Shown here in pieces: positions 50,886-58,118 of a stretch of 64,000 nt of DNA (its first letter is position 1; every line of letters begins with the position of its first letter). The DNA is from Azospirillum agricola (GTDB taxonomy: Bacteria; Pseudomonadota; Alphaproteobacteria; Azospirillales; Azospirillaceae): assembly GCF_017876095.1 (NCBI RefSeq), contig NZ_JAGINM010000005.1:348755-412754 (forward strand). Reading direction: 5' to 3'. The notes under the pieces are model-generated. The model made no database searches and was not told the DNA's origin. It saw only the letters and a program-made list of their open reading frames with translations. A program made the position numbers and the translations under genes.

Positions 50886-52637
50886 ATGACCATCGACCTC
50901 CGCCGGATGCCGGACAAGCCCGCCTACGACGTCATCGTCGTCGGGGCCGGCGGCGCCGGAATGGCCGCCGCCCTGTTCGCCGCCATCGAGGGCCAGAGCG
51001 TCCTGCTGATCGAGCGCACCGGGCATGTCGGCGGCACCACCGCCTTCTCCGCCGCGACGACCTGGATCCCCAACTCCCACCACCGCGCCGCCACCGGCGC
51101 GCCGGACAGCCCGGAGACCGCCGCCCGCTACCTCGACCTCGCGGTCGGCGACCGGTCCTCCGCCGCGCTGCGCCGCGCCTTCCTGGAGGCCGGCCCCAAG
51201 GCGGTCGAGACCATCGAGGCGAACTCCGAGGTCAAGTTCCGCGCCCGCCCCTTCCACCCCGACTACATCTCCGAGCTGGAGGGATCCACCCTGTGCGGCC
51301 GGGCGCTGGAGCCGCTGCCCTTCGACGGGCGCAAGCTCGGCCGGCACTTCGCGCTGATCCGCCCGCCGATCCCGGAATTCACCGTGCTCGGCGGCATGAT
51401 GATCGACCGCGACGACATCGGCCACCTGCTGAAGCTGACCAAATCCTGGCCCTCCTTCAAGCACGCGCTCACGCTGGTGCTGCGCCACGCCATGGACCGC
51501 GCCCGCCACCCGCGCGGCACCCGGCTGGTGATGGGCAACGCGCTGATCGGCCGGCTGCTGCATTCGCTGCTCCAGCGCGGCGTCGACATCCTGGTGGACA
51601 CCACGGTCGGGGAGCTGGTCCGCGACGGCGGCGCCATCACCGGGGTCGTCGCCTCCCAGGCCGGCGACAGCCGCCGCATCGCGGCGCGGCGCGGCGTCGT
51701 CCTGGCGTCCGGCGGCTTCAGCCGGCACGGGACGCTGCGCGCCGCCATGCTGCACCAGCCCACCCCCGAGCACAGCCCGATCGCCCCCGGCAACACCGGC
51801 GCGATGCACGACCTCGCCCTGGCGGCCGGGGCGCGCTACGGCACCGGCAACCTCGACAACGCCTTCTGGGCGCCGGTGTCGGTGCGCCGCCGGCCCGACC
51901 GCTCGACGGCGGTGTTCCCGCACTTCATCCTCGACCGCTGCAAGCCGGGCATGGTGACGGTGAACAAGGCGGGCAAGCGCTTCGTCGACGAATCCACCTC
52001 CTACCATTTGTTCGGCCGGGCGATGTTCGAGTCCAACAGGACGGTGCCGACCATCCCGGCCTTCCTGATCACCGATTCCGAGGGTTTGCGCAAATACGGC
52101 CTGGGCATGGTGCATCCCGGCGGCAAGAAGCTGGAGCCCTTCCTCAGGGACGGCTACCTCACCATGGGCGCGACGCTGGACGAGCTGGCCGGCAAGCTCG
52201 ACATCGACGCCACCGGGCTGCGCGAGACGGTGGCGAGGATGAACGAATACGCCTGGACCGGCGTCGATCCCGAATTCGGGCGCGGCACCACCGCCTACAA
52301 CCGGGCGAACGGCGACCCCAACCAGACGCCCAACCCGAATCTCGGCCCGATCGGCACGGCGCCCTTCTACGCGGTCAGGCTCTACCCCGGCGACATCGGG
52401 GCGGCGACCGGCTTCGTCACCGACGCCGACGCCCGCGTGCTCGGCCCCGACGACCGGCCGATCCAGGGGCTCTACGCCTGCGGCAACGACATGAACTCGA
52501 TCATGGGCGGGGTCTATCCGGCGCCGGGAATCACGATCGGCCCCGGCCTCGCCTTCGCCTACCTCGCCGCCCGCCACGCGGCCCACGCCGACCGCCCACG
52601 CACCGTGAAGGAGATGGAAACATGCGCGCCCTTGTGA
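50886..52637 (+). CDS. FAD-dependent dehydrogenase, second paralogue (KstD/flavocytochrome c type)
   Basis: A 583-residue flavoprotein with VIVVGAGGAGMAAALFAAIE, HVGGTTAFSAATTWIPNSHH and the C-terminal ACGNDMNSIMGGVYPAPGIT then IGPGLAFAYLAA. It matches the left-arm enzyme at 42149 in architecture and motif order, so the two probably arose by duplication. They may act on successive intermediates or different isomers. Predicted to desaturate a cyclic or carboxylic substrate. It overlaps the SDR gene by 16 bases. Confidence 0.88.
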   Translation: MTIDLRRMPDKPAYDVIVVGAGGAGMAAALFAAIEGQSVLLIERTGHVGGTTAFSAATTWIPNSHHRAATGAPDSPETAARYLDLAVGDRSSAALRRAFLEAGPKAVETIEANSEVKFRARPFHPDYISELEGSTLCGRALEPLPFDGRKLGRHFALIRPPIPEFTVLGGMMIDRDDIGHLLKLTKSWPSFKHALTLVLRHAMDRARHPRGTRLVMGNALIGRLLHSLLQRGVDILVDTTVGELVRDGGAITGVVASQAGDSRRIAARRGVVLASGGFSRHGTLRAAMLHQPTPEHSPIAPGNTGAMHDLALAAGARYGTGNLDNAFWAPVSVRRRPDRSTAVFPHFILDRCKPGMVTVNKAGKRFVDESTSYHLFGRAMFESNRTVPTIPAFLITDSEGLRKYGLGMVHPGGKKLEPFLRDGYLTMGATLDELAGKLDIDATGLRETVARMNEYAWTGVDPEFGRGTTAYNRANGDPNQTPNPNLGPIGTAPFYAVRLYPGDIGAATGFVTDADARVLGPDDRPIQGLYACGNDMNSIMGGVYPAPGITIGPGLAFAYLAARHAAHADRPRTVKEMETCAPL

Positions 52638-53410
52638 CCGGAGCCAGCGAGGGAATCGGCGGAGCGGTCTGCCGCAAGCTGGCGGCCGACGCCATCCGGC
52701 GCGGCGAGGACGCGGCGATCCTGCTGACCGTCCGCAGCCCGCGCCCGGAGGTCGAGGCGCTGGCCGCCGAGCTGCGCGCCCTGGGCGCCCGCGCCGGGAT
52801 CGCGTACGGCGATCTGGCCGATCCCGACACGCCGCAACGCTTCGTGGAACAGGCCCTGGCGGTCTGCGGCGGGCTCGACGCCGTGGTGTCCAACGCCGGG
52901 ATGATGGGCGCCGCGCCGCTGACCGGCCTGACGGTGGAGGGCTGGGACCGGCTGTTCGCCGTCAACACGCGGGCGACCTGGCTGCTGGCGAAGGCGGCGC
53001 ACGACGCGCTGGCGGAAAGCCGGGGCTCGCTGGTCGCCGTCGCCTCGATGTCGGGGGTGCAGCCCCACGCCGGCGGCGGCGCCTATTCGGCGAGCAAGGC
53101 GGCGCTGATCATGCTGGTCCGCCAGATCGCCCAAGAATGGGGACCGCAAGGCATCCGCGCCAACGCGGTGTCGCCCGGCATGACCCGCACGCCGCTGACC
53201 GCGCGGATCTACGCCGACGCCGGGGTCGCCGCGCGGCGCGATTCGCTGGTGCCGCTCGGCCGGGTGGCGCGGCCGGAGGATATCGCCGGGGTGGTCGGCT
53301 TCCTCGCCGGGCCGGACGCCGCCCACGTCACCGGCGAGAACATCACCGTCGACGGCGGCTACGCCAGCTCGATCCTCGGCCATCTGCCGGGACTGCCGGA
53401 GCGGCCATGA
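52622..53410 (+). CDS. Short-chain dehydrogenase/reductase
   Basis: A 262-residue SDR with TGASEGIGGAV (cofactor), SNAGMMGA, the catalytic Ser of VASMSGV, and AYSASKAALIM (Tyr/Lys). It ends DGGYASSILGHLPGL. It likely oxidises a ring hydroxyl in the same pathway as the AroE-like and FAD enzymes. The 16-base overlap with the preceding gene indicates coupling. The 148-base gap that follows contains a small G/C hairpin near 53430-53445 and no gene. Confidence 0.88.
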   Translation: MRALVTGASEGIGGAVCRKLAADAIRRGEDAAILLTVRSPRPEVEALAAELRALGARAGIAYGDLADPDTPQRFVEQALAVCGGLDAVVSNAGMMGAAPLTGLTVEGWDRLFAVNTRATWLLAKAAHDALAESRGSLVAVASMSGVQPHAGGGAYSASKAALIMLVRQIAQEWGPQGIRANAVSPGMTRTPLTARIYADAGVAARRDSLVPLGRVARPEDIAGVVGFLAGPDAAHVTGENITVDGGYASSILGHLPGLPERP

Positions 53411-53558
53411 CGCAGGATCCCGGAGCGGCCCGGCGCCGGGCCCGCGCCGGGATCATAGGCCGACCGGGGCACCCCCCACGACCATTCCGATCAACCCTTG
53501 CCGCCCACCCGCAAAAGGTGCAAGGCTGCGGACGGGCAAAGCAACGTCGGATGATCTC

Positions 53559-53972
53559 ATGGGGTCCGTTCTCCAATCCCTGCAAACCCTGCCGTCCTAT
53601 CTGCTGTTCGCGGCGGTGATGCTGGGCTTCCTGATGCTGTTCATCGCGGCCTACACCGCCGTCACGCCGTACCGCGACCTGGCGCTGGTCCGCCAGGGCA
53701 ACACCACCGCCGCGCTGACGCTGGGCGGCGCGATGATCGGCTTCGCCCTGCCGCTGACGAGCGTCGCCTCCCACACCTCCAGCCTCGTCGATCTGGCGGT
53801 CTGGGGGGTGATCGCGCTGGTGTCGCAGATCGTCGCCTACCTGATCGGCTCGCGGGTGCTGCTGCCCGATTTCCGCGCGGGCGTCGAGGCCGACCGCACC
53901 GCCTACGGCGTTCTTCTCGGCAGCCTGTCGATCGCCGTCGGCCTGCTGAACTACGGCTCGCTGACCTACTGA
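53559..53972 (+). CDS. DUF350 membrane protein (YjfL-like)
   Basis: A 137-residue protein with four transmembrane helices, matching YjfL/DUF350. Characteristic segments are LVRQGNTTAALTLGGAMIGF and the following ALPLTSVASHTSS. Function unknown. It is followed by DUF1190 and a GspS-type ATP-grasp enzyme, the same order as E. coli yjfL-yjfM-yjfC, so the three should act together, probably in the cell envelope. Confidence 0.88.
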   Translation: MGSVLQSLQTLPSYLLFAAVMLGFLMLFIAAYTAVTPYRDLALVRQGNTTAALTLGGAMIGFALPLTSVASHTSSLVDLAVWGVIALVSQIVAYLIGSRVLLPDFRAGVEADRTAYGVLLGSLSIAVGLLNYGSLTY

Positions 53973-54003
53973 TCCCGCCCGCCGATCCCGAGAGGAGGCT
54001 CCG

Positions 54004-54609
54004 ATGAAACGCTCCCGCACCGTCGCGGCCCTGCTGATGGGCGGCATCAGCCCGATCCTGGTCGCCTGCGGCGAGGACCAGCCCGACACGGCGACCGTCT
54101 ACCCGTCGATCGAGGCCTGCGCCGCCGACATGCCGGCGGACGACTGCGTGGCCGCCTTCAGCGCCGCCCGCAACGAGCATCAGGCCAGCGCCCCCCGCTT
54201 CGCCAGCCGCGAGGCCTGCGAGGCGGAGATGGGCGACGGCGCTTGCACCCCGCAGGGCGAGGCCCAGGGCGGCGGCGGCCAGGGCAGCGGCATGGGCAAC
54301 GTCTTCGTCCCGGCGCTGGTCGGCTTCATGGTCGGCCGCAGCCTGTCGGGCAGCTTCGCGCAGCCGGTCTATTTCGACCGCCAGGGCTACGCCCGCAGCG
54401 GCCGGACCCAGATCGGGCAGGCGCCGGTGCGGCCGCCCCAGGGCACGCCACCCCAGGGGACGGCGCCGGCCGGCGGCGTGGCCTCAAGCTCCGGGTCCTA
54501 CTACCGGCCCGGCGCCGGCAACGCCGGCCGGTCCTTCACGGTCCCCGCGCCCGGACGCAGCGCCGGGTTCGGCTCGACCGGCTCGTCGCGCGGCTTCTCG
54601 GGAAGCTGA
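54004..54609 (+). CDS. DUF1190 lipoprotein (YgiB/YjfM-like)
   Basis: A 201-residue predicted lipoprotein with signal and lipobox LVAC (Cys at about residue 22). Paired Cys segments follow (YPSIEACAADMPADDCVAAF, REACEAEMGDGACTP), then VPALVGFMVG and a Gly/Ser/Pro-rich tail. A two-copy 15-bp repeat (54433-54462) encodes PPQGT units. The GAGAGGAGG ribosome-binding site supports ATG 54004. Its next gene starts four bases after its stop. Confidence 0.87.
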   Translation: MKRSRTVAALLMGGISPILVACGEDQPDTATVYPSIEACAADMPADDCVAAFSAARNEHQASAPRFASREACEAEMGDGACTPQGEAQGGGGQGSGMGNVFVPALVGFMVGRSLSGSFAQPVYFDRQGYARSGRTQIGQAPVRPPQGTPPQGTAPAGGVASSSGSYYRPGAGNAGRSFTVPAPGRSAGFGSTGSSRGFSGS

Positions 54610-54613
54610 GGCC

Positions 54614-55816
54614 ATGGAGCGCATCCGCACCACGCCCCGCCCGCACTGGCAGGCCAGGCTCGACGAGATCGGCTTCCCCTTCCACACCGAGGCCGACGGC
54701 ACGCCCTATTGGGACGAGAGCGCCCATTGGCGCTTCTCCCTCGCCGAGGTCGAGACGCTCGAAGCCGCCGCCGAGGAGGTCTACCGGCTGTGCGAGGCGG
54801 CAGTCGGCCATGTGGTGACGCACGGGCTGTACGAGGCGGTCGGCCTCCCCCGCTGGGCCGCCCCGGCCATCGAGGCGAGCTGGGCCGAACGCGACGCGCG
54901 GGACATGGCGCTCTACGCCCGCTTCGACTTCGCCTGGGACGGCCGGGGCGGACCGCCCAAGGCGCTGGAGCTGAACGCCGAGACGCCGACCTCCCTCTAC
55001 GAGACGGCGGTCGCGCAATGGTGCTGGCTCCAGGACACCCACCCCGGCGACGACCAGTTCAACAGCCTGGAGGAAGCGCTGGTCGAGCGCTGGCGGGCGC
55101 GGATGCGGGCCTTTCCGGGTCTCGCGTCGCAGGGGGAGGCCGTCCATTTCGCCTGCCTGATGCCGCACCCGGAGGACGAGGCGACCATCGCCTATCTCCA
55201 GACCCTGGCGCTGCGGGCGGGCATGACCACCAAGGCGATGCCGGTCCAGGCGATCCGCTACGACGATTCCACCCAGCGTTTCCTGGACGATTCCGGCCTG
55301 CCGATCCGGCACCTGATGAAGCTCTACCCCTGGGACTGGATGATCCGGGAGACGACCGGCCGCGAGCTGGTCGCCGCCGCCGCGCAAGGACGAATCCGGG
55401 TGATCGAGCCGGCCTGGAAGATGGTGATGGCGTCGAAGGGGCTGTTCGCCCTGCTGTGGGAGCTGAACCCCGGCCACCCGAACCTGCTGCCGACCACGCT
55501 CGACCGCAACGCGTTTCCCGCCGGCAGCACGGTGGTGGCCAAGCCGCTGCTCGGCCGCGAGGGCAGCAACGTCAGCATCGCCACCCTGGGCGCCGACGGG
55601 CTCCCGGCCGGCCGGCCGCTGGCCCAGACGGAAGGCCCCTACATGGACGAGGGCTGGGTCTACCAGGCCTTCACGCCGCTGGCCGAGGCGGACGGCAACC
55701 ACGCCGTCCTCGGCGTCTGGATGGCCGGCGGCACCCCCTGCGGCCTGGGCATCCGCGAGGACCGCGCCCTGATCACCGGCAACACCAGCCGCTTCGTCCC
55801 GCATCGGATCGGCTGA
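54614..55816 (+). CDS. Glutathionylspermidine synthase-like ATP-grasp ligase (YgiC/YjfC family)
   Basis: A 400-residue ATP-grasp protein of the GspS synthetase-domain family without the amidase domain. It has YARFDFAWDGRG, KALELNAETPTSLYE, the grasp segment VVAKPLLGREGSNVSI and the C-terminal GVWMAGGTPCGLGIRED. Such stand-alone proteins are thought to ligate a peptide to an amine. Their E. coli relatives are not established glutathionylspermidine synthases. A 15-bp repeat covers its stop codon. Confidence 0.88.
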   Translation: MERIRTTPRPHWQARLDEIGFPFHTEADGTPYWDESAHWRFSLAEVETLEAAAEEVYRLCEAAVGHVVTHGLYEAVGLPRWAAPAIEASWAERDARDMALYARFDFAWDGRGGPPKALELNAETPTSLYETAVAQWCWLQDTHPGDDQFNSLEEALVERWRARMRAFPGLASQGEAVHFACLMPHPEDEATIAYLQTLALRAGMTTKAMPVQAIRYDDSTQRFLDDSGLPIRHLMKLYPWDWMIRETTGRELVAAAAQGRIRVIEPAWKMVMASKGLFALLWELNPGHPNLLPTTLDRNAFPAGSTVVAKPLLGREGSNVSIATLGADGLPAGRPLAQTEGPYMDEGWVYQAFTPLAEADGNHAVLGVWMAGGTPCGLGIREDRALITGNTSRFVPHRIG

Positions 55817-55858
55817 GGGCGGATCGGCTGAGGGCGGATCGGCTGAGGGCGGATCGGG
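55805..55858 (+). repeat. 15-bp tandem repeat spanning a stop codon
   Basis: CGGATCGGCTGAGGG occurs three times in perfect tandem (55805, 55820, 55835) with a partial fourth copy. The first copy contains the TGA of the ATP-grasp gene. The repeat then fills most of the gap before the convergent actP gene. Confidence 0.95.
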
Positions 55859-55902
55859 CGGCGGGAACGGGGGAGCGTCCCTCCGTCCCCGCCGCCGCGC
55901 CG

Positions 55903-57597
55903 TCAGTGGTTCGACGCCGCCGCCGCGCCGATGCCGGTCTGCGAGCGCACGAACTGGTCGTCGTAGGCGTCGCGCTCCGCCGCCGCCGAGGCGCTGCGGT
56001 CGAGCTTCGACACCACGATGGTCACCAGGAAGGCCAGCGTCATCGAGAACAGCGCCGGATGCTCGTAGGGGAAGATGGGCGCCGGGTTGTTCAGCACCAC
56101 CACCCACACGGCGTTGGACAGCACCACCATCGCCACCGCCGACACCAGCCCGGCGAGGCCGCCGGCCAGCGCGCCGCGCGTGGTCAGCCCCTTCCAGTAC
56201 ATCGACAGGATCAGCACCGGGAAGTTGACCGAGGCGGCGATGCCGAAGGTCAGCCCGACCAGGAAGGCGACGTTCTGTTTCTCGAACGCGATGCCCAGCA
56301 CCACGGCCAGCACGCCCAGCACCAGCGAGGCGAGCTTGGACACGCGCATCTCCTCGCGCTCGGTCGCCTCGCCCTTGCGGATGACGCGGGCGTAGAGGTC
56401 GTGCGCGATGGCCGAGGCCCCGGCCAGCGCCAGCCCCGACACCACCGCCAGGATGGTGGCGAAGGCCACCGCCGACAGGAAGCCCAGGAACAGGTCGCCG
56501 CCCAGCGCCTTGGCCAGATGCATCACCGGCATGTTGCCGCCGCCGATCAGCTTGCCGCCGACCACGCCGCCCTCGAAGAACTGCGGGTCGGTGCCGACGA
56601 TGGTGATCGCCGCCATGCCGAGGATGCAGACCAGCAGGAAGAAGAAGCCGATGAAGCCCGAGGCCACGAACACGCTCTTGCGCGCCTCCTTGGCGTTGGG
56701 GACGGTGAAGAAGCGCATCATGATGTGCGGCAGCGCCGCCGTGCCGAACAGCAGGCCGAGCGACAGCGACACCGCCGACACCGGGTCGGCCAGCAGCGTG
56801 CCCGGCCCCATGATCCGCACGCCGTCCTTGTGCGAGGCGACGGCGCTCCTGGCGATGGCCTCCAGGCTGAAGCCGAAATGCGACAGGGCGAGCAGGGTCA
56901 GCGCCGTGCCGCCGCCCAGCAGCAGCACCGCCTTGATGATCTGCACCCAGGTCGTCGCGATCATGCCGCCGAAGGTGACGTAGACCACCATCAGCACGCC
57001 GACCACCACCACGGCGACGTTGTAGTCCAGCCCGAACAGCAGCTTGATGAGCTGGCCGGCCCCGACCATCTGGACGATCAGGTAGAAGCACACCACCGTC
57101 AGCGAGCCGATGGCCGCGAAGGTGCGGATCTTGCCCTGGTCCAGCCGGTAGGAGGCGATGTCGGCGAAGGTGAAGTGGCCGAGGTTGCGCAGCCGCTCGG
57201 CCAGCAGGAACAGGATGATCGGCCAGCCGACGAAGAAGCTGATGGTGTAGACGAAGCCGTCGTAGCCCTTGGCGAACACCATGCTGGACAGCCCCAGCAG
57301 GGTCGCCGCCGACATGTAGTCGCCGGCGATGGCCAGCCCGTTCTGGAAGCCGCTGATGCCGCCGCCGGCCGTGTAGAAGTCCGACGTGGATTTGGTGCGG
57401 TTGGCCGCCCAGTACGTGATGCCCAGCGTCAGCAGCACGAAGGCCAGGAACATGCCGATGGCCGACAGGTTGACCGGCTGCTTGTCCACCGGCCCGAGGT
57501 CGCCGGGGGCGGCCAGCGCCGGAAGGGCGCAGGCGGCGAGCAGCGCCGCCGCCCCCGCGACGCGCGTGATCCTTGGCGCGCTCATCGCCCCTTTCAT
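55903..57597 (-). CDS. actP: Cation/acetate symporter (ActP, sodium:solute symporter family)
   Basis: A 564-residue transporter. An N-terminal signal-like segment ([16 protein letters not shown]) is followed by about 13 transmembrane helices, as in ActP. Diagnostic stretches are [36 protein letters not shown]-like [20 protein letters not shown] and [20 protein letters not shown]. It imports acetate and short monocarboxylates with Na+. ATG 57597 overlaps the DUF485 stop (ATGA); ATG 57585 is also possible. Confidence 0.94.
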   Translation of the reverse strand: MKGAMSAPRITRVAGAAALLAACALPALAAPGDLGPVDKQPVNLSAIGMFLAFVLLTLGITYWAANRTKSTSDFYTAGGGISGFQNGLAIAGDYMSAATLLGLSSMVFAKGYDGFVYTISFFVGWPIILFLLAERLRNLGHFTFADIASYRLDQGKIRTFAAIGSLTVVCFYLIVQMVGAGQLIKLLFGLDYNVAVVVVGVLMVVYVTFGGMIATTWVQIIKAVLLLGGGTALTLLALSHFGFSLEAIARSAVASHKDGVRIMGPGTLLADPVSAVSLSLGLLFGTAALPHIMMRFFTVPNAKEARKSVFVASGFIGFFFLLVCILGMAAITIVGTDPQFFEGGVVGGKLIGGGNMPVMHLAKALGGDLFLGFLSAVAFATILAVVSGLALAGASAIAHDLYARVIRKGEATEREEMRVSKLASLVLGVLAVVLGIAFEKQNVAFLVGLTFGIAASVNFPVLILSMYWKGLTTRGALAGGLAGLVSAVAMVVLSNAVWVVVLNNPAPIFPYEHPALFSMTLAFLVTIVVSKLDRSASAAAERDAYDDQFVRSQTGIGAAAASNH

Positions 57598-57905
57598 CGC
57601 AGGGTCTCCCGCGTGATGTCGTCGTTGAGATCCTCGAACTCGCCGTTGGCGAAGTGCGAGTAGACCCCGGTCAGCAGCCAGGACACCACGATGATCGCCG
57701 CCCCGATGGGGAAGCCGACGCTCAGGGCCGATCCCTCGCCCAGCGGGGCGTGCAGCGTCTGCGGCGCGAAGGCGACCACCATCATGAAGGCGTAGTAGGC
57801 CACCAGCACGATGGCCGACAGCCCGAGCGCCAGCCGGCTGCGCTTGCGGACCAGTTCGTGGAATTTCGGGTTCCGGCGGACCCGTTCGTACACGGGGTTC
57901 GACAT
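57594..57905 (-). CDS. DUF485 membrane protein (YjcH-like), ActP partner
   Basis: A 103-residue two-helix protein of the DUF485 family, almost always encoded just before actP as in E. coli yjcH-actP. It has [39 protein letters not shown] and [20 protein letters not shown]. Likely an accessory subunit for acetate uptake. The 213-base gap to the divergent kinase gene should contain both promoters. Confidence 0.92.
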   Translation of the reverse strand: MSNPVYERVRRNPKFHELVRKRSRLALGLSAIVLVAYYAFMMVVAFAPQTLHAPLGEGSALSVGFPIGAAIIVVSWLLTGVYSHFANGEFEDLNDDITRETLR

Positions 57906-58118
57906 GTTTCCTCCAGACGGTGGCCGTCTCTTGTCGTTGACCCCTCTCGGGGCTCTGGAGGCATCGGCTAGCAGCACAGTTTTGCCCAAGTTTCCCGGAA
58001 CTGTGACGAATTGTTGCCGGTCGATTTCGGCGATCCTCCCCCGCTTTGCGATTGAGCGGCGGGCCGGAAGCTGGAACACTGGCGGCCTTTCCGCTCTTTT
58101 CCGAAGATCACGCGCTCC

